From Stentor roeselii (taxonomy: Eukaryota; Ciliophora; Heterotrichea; Heterotrichida; Stentoridae): 64,000 bases of DNA. The notes under the pieces were generated by a model. It worked only from the letters and a program-made list of their open reading frames with translations. It was not told the DNA's origin and ran no database searches. Both the position numbers and the translations under genes were made by a program. The stretch spans positions 1 to 64,000 of the forward strand of contig RSEH01000196.1 in assembly GCA_006503475.1 (NCBI GenBank), written 5' to 3'. Below are positions 22,495-32,511 of the stretch, in pieces (position 1 is the first letter of the stretch; each line of letters begins with the position of its first letter).

Positions 22495-22870
22495 CCTACC
22501 GTCGCAATGGGATTTTGGTGATATCCATCAAGTTGATTATTTTGCAAAAATTCCAATGTGATCCCACCACGTAATGAGCCTGAAAAAGGCATAAAGAAAG
22601 AAGATGATGAGATTTTAAATATTTCCCATATATCTGAATAGTTTAATCCATATTATGAATGAGTAAGTGGGAGAGTAGTTTGATTTTTATTTACGTAAGA
22701 GTTGAGAGATGCATATAAATAAGCTTTGCTATTATAAAAATAAGGCAATGATTTTTATATAAACAACAAAAGTATCTGGAAGTTGGGGGATTCTGATGAC
22801 AGCATGGCTACCGTTTGAAGATGATTTGTCCAAATTTCCTGAAAAGGTACTCGAAGAATAAACTTGAATC
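22495..22870 (+). pseudogene. possible decayed gene remnant
   Basis: The AT content drops and short protein-like runs appear in changing frames: PSQWDFGDIHQVDYFAKIPM near 22500, IPPRNEPEKGIKKEDDEIL near 22562, and WKLGDSDDSMATV near 22780. Stops interrupt all of them. The family is not recognised. It may be another degraded duplicate like those at 3.8 and 8.5 kb. Confidence 0.25.
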
Positions 22871-22921
22871 AATCAAAACAAATAAGATCTTTAAAAACAT
22901 CTAAAGCCTCAAGGAAATTAA

Positions 22922-23983
22922 CTACCCTTTTAACTGCTTACTCCTAATGAATTTATAAAGATCCAACTTTTTTCCCTTTCTTATGAATTCAAACATTTTT
23001 TCAAACAAGCCACCTTTAATATCCATCTGATAATTAGATACAAAAAGTTCTAAATTCAAAAAATTCTCATCTTTGACCTTCAAGTCCATCAAAGTAACAT
23101 CCAAGTTTTCGAAACTTTGAATAACATGCGAATTAGTACAAAAATTCTTAAGAAAATCCAAAACTTTCTGTTTCTGCTCTTTTCTAAACATCATCAGTCC
23201 ACTTTCAAACAAAACTCTATAAGTAATCCTATTAATCCCATCACTGGTCCACCAAGCAACCTTGACCAAATCAGACTTAATTCCATAAATCCTCCAAATA
23301 TCAGTCTTATCGAAAGTATTAAACTTTTTCATCATTAAGCAATCTCTACACAAAGTCTTTTTCAACAAAGGGCATCGATTGAACTTTTCATCAGAAGGTT
23401 TCTTCTTGCATTCAATACAAAAATCATAAAAACAAGTCACATAAGCTTCTTTTAACTCATCTACTTCCAAGTCTTGTTTAGCAATGCTGAAATCTCTAAC
23501 AAGTAAAAAATTCCAAAGTTCTTTTTCCCAAGTTAGACTATAAAAGTTTTTGTTTACCTTTGAAAGTGAAAGAACTATTTCAGATACTTCAAGAAACTTG
23601 AAAACTTCTAAAAAAGATCTTCGGTTTTTAACTTGCACTTCAAGATTCTGTTGAGATGGAAGGTTGGGACTGAATTGGCTTTGGTCTAGAGGAAAATAGT
23701 TCGCGTTCCAAGCATTCAGCCAATTGTTGAAGATGGTTGTTGACTTTTTGTCTAGGTCAAGGCCGATGTCCTGCATTGATATGAACTGCTTGAACTTTGG
23801 GTTGTAACAGTTCAGATGGAAATAGTCGGGTATCGTCTTGATTTTGGAGTGAACTATGCGGATTTCTCCTTTGTTGAAATAACTTAGGCATATTTCGCAT
23901 TGAGTTTTATTTGATTTGGTATTTTCTACGTGAAACCTAAACCTAAACATTCTTTTTGAACGGAAAAGCTTTTCATTGAACAT
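22922..23983 (-). CDS. F-box-like protein with N-terminal zinc-finger-like motif
   Basis: A 353-residue protein from an ATG at 23983. Residues about 25-65 have a CEIC ... FHLNC pattern with an RIVHS strand, resembling a PARP-type zinc finger. Residues about 118-165 (FLEVFKFLEVSEIVLSLSKV and WEKELWNFLL) look like an F-box helix set. A second Cys cluster (CIECKKK, then RCP, then CRDC) lies near 190-215. The rest is Lys/Leu-rich without recognised repeats. F-box proteins usually link substrates to SCF ubiquitin ligases. Here both domain calls rest on pattern only, so substrate and function are unknown. The neighbours on both sides are gaps. Confidence 0.65.
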   Translation of the reverse strand: MFNEKLFRSKRMFRFRFHVENTKSNKTQCEICLSYFNKGEIRIVHSKIKTIPDYFHLNCYNPKFKQFISMQDIGLDLDKKSTTIFNNWLNAWNANYFPLDQSQFSPNLPSQQNLEVQVKNRRSFLEVFKFLEVSEIVLSLSKVNKNFYSLTWEKELWNFLLVRDFSIAKQDLEVDELKEAYVTCFYDFCIECKKKPSDEKFNRCPLLKKTLCRDCLMMKKFNTFDKTDIWRIYGIKSDLVKVAWWTSDGINRITYRVLFESGLMMFRKEQKQKVLDFLKNFCTNSHVIQSFENLDVTLMDLKVKDENFLNLELFVSNYQMDIKGGLFEKMFEFIRKGKKLDLYKFIRSKQLKG

Positions 23984-25665
23984 CTTTAATAGTAATTAGA
24001 TTTTTAAGGTAATTTCATCAAATAGGATATTATTATATAAAGAAATCAAATATACTTGCTTTAGTTTTTCAATAAAGTGCGACTGCATGAAATATTTTCA
24101 AGTTTTTCGAGTGGAACATCCTAATATTTAGATTTAGGAGGACAAGATAAAGACAAATTAGTTCTAGAAAACAATACACTCATTTCAAAAATATTAAAAA
24201 AACTAAAGTAAATTTTTTACTATTCTTTATCTCACTTTTTATTTCAATTACTTAAGATTTGAGATCTCTTTAAGGTTTAATACAAATAATATTTGAACGA
24301 TTTTTATGTTTTAAAAAGTTTTTATGTTCAATTTAGCACTCTGGTCGATAAAAGGTCTTTATATGTTCAAATCTTGTCATAGTCTATTTAGGAATAGAAA
24401 ATCATTGTTTTATTTCCATGAAGAAATTGGAGAGCCTATCAAATAAATAGAAAATGATAGGTCATCTTCTCTCTAGATATTTGAAAACTTTACCGATAAG
24501 AATGCATCTTTCAATCTAATTGAATATCAAATATGTGCCCACATGTGATAATTTTAATTTATGAGACTAGATATCCAATATATGGGGATTTCTGAAGCAA
24601 AATTTATAGTGATTAATTACACTAATAAAAATAAAAAAAGCATACAGAATATTTTCTATTTTATGTATTACTTGAGGTAACTTATAAGACTAGCTATAAA
24701 TCCACTGATTTTGATCGAAGTAAAAAGAAGAATTTGAGTGAAAACTGAAGAAAATTTATGTCTATCCAAGTTAAAAATAACTTTTGTTTGATGAACAACT
24801 GAAGCTAATTATTGAAATGAATCATAAAATGAAATTTATCAAAATTGTCACAGGATCTATGTGGCGTTCAAATCTGAAGAGAAATTTTCATCTATAACCC
24901 TTGATCAAGAAAGTTAAAAATTCTCCAAAACAGTGAGATCTGTTAGGCTTTAGAAATATCAAATATTTTTAATTTGAGATGAAATATGTCGATTGAGACT
25001 GTTTTTGAACTATTCTTGATAGATCAAATAGAAAATATTCATAAAATTATACGTACATGATATATATTAATAAAACAACCCCTTTTTTATGCTTTAGCGT
25101 TTCATTGAAAATAGTGATCAATTGGTAAATAGGTATTTAAAGTATGAAATGATTGACCATTTAATCAATTTTCAAGAATTCTATAATGATAAGTAAATTA
25201 TTTCTTATAAACAACAAGTAAATAAATCAAGATAATTGACCTCTACGCAGTTCAAGTTAAAAGAGACAAGAAGATGCATAAAATTATTAATTATTAGTTT
25301 TCTGCATTAGGATATTGCAAATTACAAAAAATTGTCAAGCAGACTCGAAAAGCCTTTGAGATTGATTTAGCGTTTTCTAGATTCCTTTTATTTATTGATT
25401 TAATTTTGCAAACAATTCTTACTTTAATTTTATAACTGTCATTGATTTTCATAATGTATATCTTTAAGTACACTGATTCTAATAATCTCAACTATTTATA
25501 ATTATATTTAAATTTTAATATTAGATAACCCTTTCCTTCACACAATAAACATTTATCTAATCCTTTTCAATACTCTAAATTAAAATCCTGAAAAAATCAT
25601 CAAAACAAAAAACATAATCCTCTTAACCTAACTTCTAAACATTTCATTCTTGTTAATTAATAAAT
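23984..25665. other. intergenic, no gene seen
   Basis: 1.7 kb of AT-rich sequence. A 65-codon minus-strand frame at 25294-25491 has an ATG but no recognisable content. This is the last long gap before the compact gene array begins. Confidence 0.5.
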
Positions 25666-27060
25666 TCAAGTAGCCAACCTTTTCGCATCAGCAAATTGTT
25701 TCAACAGCCTATTTCTAGCATCCTGAAAATCCTTAATGACACTTTCATTAGCAGTCAAAGTATTAATAACCTGTTCATACTTATCCTTGACCCTTTCCTC
25801 AAACCTAGGTTTTTCCTCTAAATAAAACTTGCAATCACGAGAATTCGCCTTGCTAAGTTCATCAATCTGTTCAACAAGCCACTCATTATCAGAGCTCAGT
25901 TTCTTAAAGGCAAGTCCCATGAAATCAATCTGTGTTAAAAGTTCCGCATACTGTTTCCAAATCTTATTATCAGAAATATGGCAAACTTCTTCTTTCCTGT
26001 CTAAAAATTCAGCCTCGATTTCATCTCTCAAAACAAATTTCTGAAATAACGATGTTGACCTTTCACATACAGCTCTTAAAACTTCTCTCAAGTCCTGCAC
26101 TTTAATCTGCAGTTTTTCAAGATTTTCTCTTAAAGTCTTTAAAACCTGAGTATCTGAGTTCGTCGCCATGTCAAGTTCCTCAAGAAGCGAGTTTTCTTTT
26201 ACTTTAAATGAAAGTTCCAGGTCTTTTAGTTCTTTTCGATGAGAGTTTTTGATAGAAGCGCTGAAATTTTCAATTGTGAAATTTTTCTCGTCTTCTAAGA
26301 TTCTCAGTTCTTTTTCGTATCTTTCTCGGAGGTCATCGATTTCGCGGTTTTTCTTGTTTTCAAAGGACTTGAGCAGGTTTTTTTGCTCTTCCAGGTCTTT
26401 CAAATAGCTTTTTTTGGCCTCGTTGAGGATTTTTTCTAATTTTTCCTGCTGCTCTTCAGTAATTTTTATCTGTTCCTTAAGTTTTTTTTGATTTTCAGTC
26501 ATTTGAACAATCTCATTTTTCAACCCATCATTTTTTTCTTCATCATTTTTCGACTTTTCCATCATTTCCTGAACTAAAACCAGGACTTTTTCTTTCAAGA
26601 CTGAAAAATCATTTAAAATCATGATGGTCTGCTGGGAATGGTTTGATTGTAAAGAAAGATGAAGAGATTCTTTGCTGGGTTTAAAAGAAAACGACCGACC
26701 CATGTGAGAACTGAGCAAATTCGCAGTTTCTTTTAAAAACTCCAGCATTTTCTGCCCGCTGTCGTGAATTTCTTTGAAAGATTGCCGGGATAAATCGAGC
26801 TGGTCTGTCAGGTCTTTGATTTGCTTTGCTTCAGCACTGTGTTTTTGCTCTACTTCTTGATGGGCCTGCTTTTGTAAGTCCCATAGTTTTGGGTTCTGTG
26901 TCGAAAACCCGATTTTTTTTAGACCTGATTCTCTTAAAAGCATGTACTTCTCAACGAGGTCTGAATTCAAAGGAATTGAAAATAAGAGTTCTTCGGTTAT
27001 TGTGAATAGGTTGTAAAGGTTTTTCAGCTCTGAACCAGTTGAAATGAAGGAAGAGTCCAT
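25666..27060 (-). CDS. coiled-coil protein of unknown function
   Basis: 464 residues, almost entirely helical. Long heptad-like runs span about 60-120 and 170-340 (for example QKKLKEQIKITEEQQEKLEK and ERYEKELRILEDEKNF), and the C-terminus is again charged and helical. There is no catalytic motif, membrane segment or signal peptide. The start is the ATG at 27060, directly preceded by TATAA; the stop is TGA, rarely used here. It is divergent from the DYRK gene at 27118, with only 57 bases between start codons, so the two may share a promoter. The likely role is cytoskeletal or ciliary scaffolding, which is inference from the coiled coil. Confidence 0.8.
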   Translation of the reverse strand: MDSSFISTGSELKNLYNLFTITEELLFSIPLNSDLVEKYMLLRESGLKKIGFSTQNPKLWDLQKQAHQEVEQKHSAEAKQIKDLTDQLDLSRQSFKEIHDSGQKMLEFLKETANLLSSHMGRSFSFKPSKESLHLSLQSNHSQQTIMILNDFSVLKEKVLVLVQEMMEKSKNDEEKNDGLKNEIVQMTENQKKLKEQIKITEEQQEKLEKILNEAKKSYLKDLEEQKNLLKSFENKKNREIDDLRERYEKELRILEDEKNFTIENFSASIKNSHRKELKDLELSFKVKENSLLEELDMATNSDTQVLKTLRENLEKLQIKVQDLREVLRAVCERSTSLFQKFVLRDEIEAEFLDRKEEVCHISDNKIWKQYAELLTQIDFMGLAFKKLSSDNEWLVEQIDELSKANSRDCKFYLEEKPRFEERVKDKYEQVINTLTANESVIKDFQDARNRLLKQFADAKRLAT

Positions 27061-27117
27061 TTATAATATCCGTCTATGAGTCTAAATCCTTCTCTTCATG
27101 ATCTAAAATAATACAAA

Positions 27118-28755
27118 ATGAACGGGCCAAAGCCTTCCCCTCGACTAAAACTGATAAAATTTCGGGCAGTGGGTCCAAAATCCTGCAAAAAGTCCTCAAA
27201 CCAAGCAATAACCCTAAAGTCTCCTAAACTCGGTTCAAGCCTGATCCGTTCTCGTCTTCTGACAGACTCATCCTCTCCAAAGCACCCAGTCTCTTCAAAG
27301 CGACGACTAGAAAAGCAGTTCCCATCAATCCTCGAGAAGTCTTCACAGAAGTCGTCCCTGAACTCATCAATGAACACATCGTCCAAATTTAACGGAAGCC
27401 TGAACCGAACCCAGCTGTTGCCTTCTCAAGGAACTCCTCGTTCTCAGTTATCAACGACAGAAATCCTCGACAAGGTGAAACTAAAAGAAGAGCTGAAACA
27501 AGCCCGGCCGCTTCGAACAGCTTTATCCAGAAGAAAGTCTCGAAGTCGAAGTCATCAAGACCCTGACGCTGTGTTGGCAGCCTTGGGGCTGCCTTTGAAG
27601 GTTCCTGCAGTCTTTAAGCAATTCGGCAACTTTTTAAGTAAATTCGAGCAAATGGAAATTTTGGACTTCGGCGAAATCTGGTACTTGGGAATGAAAGCGG
27701 AAAAAGTGACTGACTTTTCAAGTGAAAATAACTACGGGTTTGATGATGAGAGGAATGATTATAAAGTTGTCAAAGGAGATCATATTGCTTATCGCTTTGA
27801 GGTCTTGGAGGTTCTTGGAAAAGGCTCTTTTGGGCAGGTTTTGAAATGTTTTGATCATAAGAGTAAAGCTTTCGTTGCTGTGAAGGTCATCAGGAATCAG
27901 AAAAGGTTTCATCGCCAAGGAAAAGTCGAGGTGAAAGTCCTGAACCAGCTGAAAAACAATGATAATTTAGACCAGTTCAACTGTGTGAAAATGCATGAGT
28001 ACTTCGTCTTCCGCAAACACATCTGCATCACTTTTGAACTGCTCAGTATGAACTTGTATGAACTTCTTAAAGCTAACAATTTCAACGGGTTTTCCTTGAC
28101 ACTCGTCAGAAGGTTCGCAGTGCAGATCTTGACATGTTTGAACTACATCAAAGAAAACAACGTGATTCATTGCGACTTGAAACCTGAGAACATTCTGTTG
28201 AAAGACCCGAATAAAAGTGGAGTCAAAGTCATCGACTTCGGCTCTTCTTGTCTTGGAAATGAAAAAATTTACACTTATATTCAAAGTCGCTTTTACAGGG
28301 CACCTGAAATTATTCTTGGAATTGACTACACCACTGCTATTGACATGTGGTCACTTGGGTGCATTTTAGGAGAAATTCACTCGGGATACCCTGTCTTTCC
28401 TGGAGAATGTGAAGCTGAACAGCTTTTGTGCATCATGGAAGTCAAGGGACTACCTCCTGAGGACATTCTAGAAAATTCTAGTAGAAGGAAATTGTTCTTT
28501 GATGGATTGACGCCGAAAATTTACACTAATAGTCGAGGAAAGAAAAGACTTCCGAAGACAAGGAATCTTGCGGATAAGGTGAAAAGTTCTGATGAAGACT
28601 TTTTGGATTTCTTGGAAAAGTGCTTTGATTGGGACCCTGCCTCCAGACTTACTCCTGTTGAGGCTTTTAATCATAAGTTTATCACTGATGCTTTTCATGG
28701 GCATTTCAAGATGACCAAGTCACCTGAAATATCGAAGGGTGATGGAAACTTATAA
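27118..28755 (+). CDS. DYRK-family protein kinase, paralogue 1
   Basis: 545 residues. The basic N-terminus (1 to about 200) is low complexity. The short lead-in to the kinase domain (YKVVKGDHIAYRFEVLEVLG) matches the DYRK-homology style. The kinase has GKGSFGQV, the lysine in VAVKVI, the catalytic loop HCDLKPEN near residue 350, DFGSS, and the DYRK activation-loop signature YTYIQSRFYRAPE near 385. All catalytic residues are present. In known DYRKs the second Tyr of YxY is autophosphorylated during folding, after which the kinase acts on Ser/Thr. The start ATG faces the coiled-coil gene on the other strand. A paralogue with the same lead-in is at 61318-62682. Confidence 0.95.
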   Translation: MNGPKPSPRLKLIKFRAVGPKSCKKSSNQAITLKSPKLGSSLIRSRLLTDSSSPKHPVSSKRRLEKQFPSILEKSSQKSSLNSSMNTSSKFNGSLNRTQLLPSQGTPRSQLSTTEILDKVKLKEELKQARPLRTALSRRKSRSRSHQDPDAVLAALGLPLKVPAVFKQFGNFLSKFEQMEILDFGEIWYLGMKAEKVTDFSSENNYGFDDERNDYKVVKGDHIAYRFEVLEVLGKGSFGQVLKCFDHKSKAFVAVKVIRNQKRFHRQGKVEVKVLNQLKNNDNLDQFNCVKMHEYFVFRKHICITFELLSMNLYELLKANNFNGFSLTLVRRFAVQILTCLNYIKENNVIHCDLKPENILLKDPNKSGVKVIDFGSSCLGNEKIYTYIQSRFYRAPEIILGIDYTTAIDMWSLGCILGEIHSGYPVFPGECEAEQLLCIMEVKGLPPEDILENSSRRKLFFDGLTPKIYTNSRGKKRLPKTRNLADKVKSSDEDFLDFLEKCFDWDPASRLTPVEAFNHKFITDAFHGHFKMTKSPEISKGDGNL

Positions 28756-28961
28756 TTAAAGGATTATGTAATTACTGATTATTGGTTATGAGTTTGGGAT
28801 GGCAATGAAATTTTGTTTAAATGTAGATCTTTAGTAGATTTTGTTTATTATTTTTTTTGTAGTCTTTTGAGGGTTATTAGATGAGATTAGATTAGTTATT
28901 CTAGATGAGGTTAAGTTATTTATAAAGTATGAATAGAGGAACATCAAGTGAAATATAATTA

Positions 28962-30899
28962 ATGGAGATCCGCATTATATCTGAAAAACTCTTTCTAGAC
29001 AATTCAAGAATTCCTTCAGTAATTAGAAATTCATTTGATATAGTTACTAAAAGACCTCAATACACATACCTCGTTTACAATAGAAAAAAAAATCATGACC
29101 CTAGTGTTATTGATAATCAAATAAAGGATTATTATAATCGCACATTAGAAAGTTTAGGCCAGGATGAAAATAGTGAAAATTTGGAGATGAAACTTGATAC
29201 AGAATATTTAAATTTTAAGATTTTAGACACAAAAATCATAGAGATTCAAATAATCCAAAGATTAAACGAATACTTCGGAAAAAAATTCAATTTAATCGAA
29301 TTTCCTCTCACAAAGTATCCAAAAATAGATTTTTATTCAAGATTTTCCAAATTCATCCATGAAAACATCATATTTTTAACAAAACAAATACTACATTATA
29401 TTGTAAATATAGACAAAAGGTACAAATTTTTAGATTTTAAAGAAAAGATCAAAAGTGTCCCAGAAATTCGAGAAGAATTAACATTCAAATTTCAATTAAT
29501 CGCGATAAATTGTCCAGATTTCGAAAACTTAATTGAAATCAATTTTAATGAAAATACTTTTTATGCTAGAGCAGAATTTGAATATAAAGGAAAAAATATT
29601 CATACCAACTTAAAAAAAATGTCAAAAATACTCGAATATTTGAAGATTGTTGCAGAGTCTGCGAAACTTGTCAAAAATTTTAAAAAACTTGACTTCAGAC
29701 TAAAATCCTTTAGACTTCAGCCCGATTCTTATCAAATATTCAGAGAAATTAGTGATATTTTTAATTATTATAGCAAAAATATAGTTGAGATTGAAGAGAG
29801 CATTAATTTAATTATGAAATATGATGACTTGAAAACAGCAAATGAACAGAAAAAAATTATGGAAATAATTAAAAATTCAAGTGAAACCATTAAGAGCTCG
29901 ATGATCAATGAAATTAATTCAAGTTTACCTAGAAATGAATTAGAAACTATATACGAAAAATTTCATTTTTTCAAGATGATTATGCACCTGGCTCATGAGT
30001 TATTTGCTCTTGGAATAACATTAAAAAAATCCTCAACTTTATTCAATAATTTTTGCTTAATTAAGCCTTTATCACAGGCAGAAATATGGGTGTCTGCATT
30101 CGGAGGAAAGTGTTTAAGTATAAATCTTTTAAATTGTTATAAAGTGGTATACAACAAACCATTATTCAATACAGATTTGGCTCTTTCTAATAAATTTACT
30201 GATGAGGAAATTTATTTTGATTCATTAAAAGAGTTTTTAACTGAGTTTCTCGGACTTCCTACACTTGAAGAGTTTTACGATGAAGAAAAATCTTTACTTT
30301 ACATTCTACTTGAAATTCCAAAAGAATCAGCTGAAAAGAGATTTTTTCTATCCAGTCAAAGAAGGTCAAATCAAGTGATTAAATACATTGAAAAAATAGA
30401 AAATGAAGCAACCTGCTATTTATTAATGAAAAACTCTTACACTCCATTAACCGAAACCCTTCATCACATAGACAAAAAAACTACTCCAAAATTTATTTTA
30501 AATATCTTCGAAGCCATTTTCAATTTACATTCAGAATCAGCGCCTTTCATCCATTGTTTAGACCCTTCATGTTTCTACATCTCAAAAACCAACAAGGTTA
30601 AAATTTTGTTAAAGGCTCCTGAAGAAATCGAAGACGAATACAAAGCTCCTGAAATTAATTCAAATCCTTTTCCCGGAAGAGTGTGTTCCAAGTCACTGAT
30701 ATTCTCATTCGGCCAGGTAATAGACACGATTTACTTCAAACAAATAAAAGGTTTTAGTGTAAAGCAAGAAATCATCTTCCATTTAACCAAACCTGAAAAC
30801 TCTTTAAAACAACTGATAAAAGACTCAACCAATAAAAATCTCAACATTCGTCCAAGTTTTTCAGAACTCTTCAGAAAATTAACGCAAATTATTAAATAA
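28962..30899 (+). CDS. large protein with C-terminal pseudokinase domain
   Basis: 645 residues, AT-rich coding, Lys/Ile/Asn-rich. Residues 1-390 are mostly helical without a recognised family. The last 250 or so look kinase-derived: FIHCLDPSCFYI sits where HRDLKPxN should be, YKAPEI replaces the APE motif, LIFSFGQVID resembles the DxWSxG helix, and NIRPSFSELFRKL is the usual kinase end. Catalytic Asp and DFG are not seen, so it is probably a pseudokinase used for binding or scaffolding. Its stop codon abuts, without a spacer base, the stop of the convergent C2-pseudokinase gene. The helical N-terminus plus pseudokinase recalls MLKL-type layouts, but I cannot claim homology. Confidence 0.75.
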   Translation: MEIRIISEKLFLDNSRIPSVIRNSFDIVTKRPQYTYLVYNRKKNHDPSVIDNQIKDYYNRTLESLGQDENSENLEMKLDTEYLNFKILDTKIIEIQIIQRLNEYFGKKFNLIEFPLTKYPKIDFYSRFSKFIHENIIFLTKQILHYIVNIDKRYKFLDFKEKIKSVPEIREELTFKFQLIAINCPDFENLIEINFNENTFYARAEFEYKGKNIHTNLKKMSKILEYLKIVAESAKLVKNFKKLDFRLKSFRLQPDSYQIFREISDIFNYYSKNIVEIEESINLIMKYDDLKTANEQKKIMEIIKNSSETIKSSMINEINSSLPRNELETIYEKFHFFKMIMHLAHELFALGITLKKSSTLFNNFCLIKPLSQAEIWVSAFGGKCLSINLLNCYKVVYNKPLFNTDLALSNKFTDEEIYFDSLKEFLTEFLGLPTLEEFYDEEKSLLYILLEIPKESAEKRFFLSSQRRSNQVIKYIEKIENEATCYLLMKNSYTPLTETLHHIDKKTTPKFILNIFEAIFNLHSESAPFIHCLDPSCFYISKTNKVKILLKAPEEIEDEYKAPEINSNPFPGRVCSKSLIFSFGQVIDTIYFKQIKGFSVKQEIIFHLTKPENSLKQLIKDSTNKNLNIRPSFSELFRKLTQIIK

Positions 30900-32117
30900 T
30901 TATTCATCTAGCTTAACCCTCCACTTTTCACTTAATTCAGAAAAGCTGACCCTTTCACTTTCTTCAACTTTCAGCATCATTCTTAGTACATTTTTGAAGT
31001 CATCTGAATAAGAAATCGATTCAACTTCTTGTTCTATTCTTTGAGTGAGTCTCAATTCACAGTCATTCAAACCAAGTGGAGACTTCAAAGAACTCATGTG
31101 AAGAAAAACTAATCCAAGTGAAAAAACGTCTGACTTTATCCAAGACTGAGGTTTTAACTGTTGTTTATAAGAAGTTAAGTAAAAATTCTCCATCAGTAAA
31201 GGACTCAAATAAGGAAATTTCCATTCTTGCTGAGGAAAAAGATCTGAAAAACAAGGGTTTTCCAAGGACTTGTAAAAAGAACCTGGAAATAAAAGAGCTG
31301 CGACTGGACTAACGGTCAGGTTTAAAGGGTTTATCTCGCCGAAAAAGCAGTCGTTTTTCTCGTATGCTGAGAAAATATCGATGAAAAGCTTTAAAAATGA
31401 TGATAACTCAAATTCTGACCACTTTTCACTTGAATCTTTACGTCTTAGGATGTCTTCGGCAAGAGGCTTTGAGTTCTGAATTGGCTCTAGAATGAATAGG
31501 CTGTAAAGAGCGGTTTCTGACTTCTTTTCAGTTATTTCTATGAACTTGCAACATCCCGGGACCTTTAGGGTTGATAGAAGGGTTAATTTTTTAGTGTAGG
31601 TTTGAAGGAGTATTGAGTTGTTGAATGAGTTTAACACCATCTGGTAGATTCGGTTGTCATTAAAGAGTTTTCCTGAGAATATCTTTTCATCACCTAGGGA
31701 TTGAAGTAGGTTTTCTTCTATGATTTTAGGGTAAATGTTCATCGGCGTCAACACGTATGGATACAATATGAAGATCAAAGTCAAAGTTCCTTTAAGCTTA
31801 GTCTTCGACATGACTGTAATGAACTGTTCCATTTTATGCTTCGACCGCAGTTGGTTCAGGTCAACTTGAGATTCAAAAAGGACAGGATCCTTTCTCAAAG
31901 TTTTCTTTTCAAGAACTTTAAAGAAAAAAGTCATCTCATTCGAATAGTTCAAAGTAATCTTTTCCTTCCAATTTGGACTCTGGCTAGAAATAGGTTCCGA
32001 CTTTTTGGTCTTGTTTCCAAGAAAGAACTCGAAGTAAATTTTAAAGCTGCTGCTTTTTTTATGAAACTCAGCTTTTGATATCTGGAGTTCTAAAATTCCT
32101 TCTAAAGATTTGTTCAT
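30900..32117 (-). CDS. C2-like domain / pseudokinase protein
   Basis: 405 residues. Residues 1-115 look like a C2 beta-sandwich (LELQISKAEF, then SPNWKEKITL and a KLKGTLTLIFIL strand), normally a lipid- or Ca2+-binding module. The remainder is kinase-derived: SDVFSLGLVFLHM matches the DVWSxG helix and VEESERVSFSELSEKW the kinase end. The place of the catalytic loop reads NPLNLTVSPVAALLF, with neither HRD nor DFG. It is therefore likely a membrane-associated pseudokinase. The start ATG is 10 bases from that of the divergent glutaredoxin gene. The stop touches the stop of the gene on the other strand. Confidence 0.8.
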   Translation of the reverse strand: MNKSLEGILELQISKAEFHKKSSSFKIYFEFFLGNKTKKSEPISSQSPNWKEKITLNYSNEMTFFFKVLEKKTLRKDPVLFESQVDLNQLRSKHKMEQFITVMSKTKLKGTLTLIFILYPYVLTPMNIYPKIIEENLLQSLGDEKIFSGKLFNDNRIYQMVLNSFNNSILLQTYTKKLTLLSTLKVPGCCKFIEITEKKSETALYSLFILEPIQNSKPLAEDILRRKDSSEKWSEFELSSFLKLFIDIFSAYEKNDCFFGEINPLNLTVSPVAALLFPGSFYKSLENPCFSDLFPQQEWKFPYLSPLLMENFYLTSYKQQLKPQSWIKSDVFSLGLVFLHMSSLKSPLGLNDCELRLTQRIEQEVESISYSDDFKNVLRMMLKVEESERVSFSELSEKWRVKLDE

Positions 32118-32127
32118 ATTATAAAGA
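32118..32127. promoter_or_regulatory. 10-base divergent spacer with shared TTATAA
   Basis: ATTATAAAGA is all that separates the ATG of the minus-strand C2-pseudokinase from the ATG of the glutaredoxin gene. It contains the palindrome TTATAA, readable as a TATA-like element on both strands. Any 5' leaders must be almost nil or overlap the opposite coding sequence. The regulatory role is inferred. Confidence 0.45.
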
Positions 32128-32511
32128 ATGGGATGTGTTTGTGCTCATAACTCTCAGATGAACTCAGATTTTTTGAAGACTGAGGGTATTTATGGAAAAA
32201 TCTTACAACAGCAGCTGACAGAACACAAAGCTATCCTATTCACTCTATCCACATGTGAAAGGTCAAAATCAGTTAAATCCTTATTTAAACAAAAAGACAT
32301 TGATTTCGAGTACTTCGACCTTGACAAAATTCCTGATGGCAAACAGTTCTTATTAATCCTTCAAAAAATGACTTCAACTCGATTAGCGCCTTACTTCTTT
32401 TACAATCAGAAATATATTGGAGGGCACCGTGAAGCAGAAGCTTACTCAAAAAACCCTTCAGTGAGTCCTTTTCCGCTTGTAGAGGCTGAAATCCAAGAAA
32501 GTGCTAATTAA
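32128..32511 (+). CDS. glutaredoxin-like protein with lipidation-type N-terminus
   Basis: 127 residues with a thioredoxin-fold glutaredoxin core. The redox motif is CERS (Cys43), the monothiol CxxS form rather than CPYC. The glutathione-binding TRLAPYFF (canonically TVPxxF) and YIGGHREAE (canonically IGGxDD) follow. The N-terminus MGCVCA fits N-myristoylation at Gly2 with palmitoylation of adjacent Cys residues, suggesting tethering to a membrane (inference). Monothiol glutaredoxins handle deglutathionylation or iron-sulfur transfer. The canonical CGFS signature of iron-sulfur types is absent, so class is open. Its last 8 bases overlap the end of the convergent pepsin-like gene. Confidence 0.85.
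   Translation: MGCVCAHNSQMNSDFLKTEGIYGKILQQQLTEHKAILFTLSTCERSKSVKSLFKQKDIDFEYFDLDKIPDGKQFLLILQKMTSTRLAPYFFYNQKYIGGHREAEAYSKNPSVSPFPLVEAEIQESAN

Noticed and set aside
23984-25665. Possible small gene at 25294-25491 (minus)
   Set aside because: Short, Ile/Lys/Asn-rich, no motif and no conservation visible within the window.
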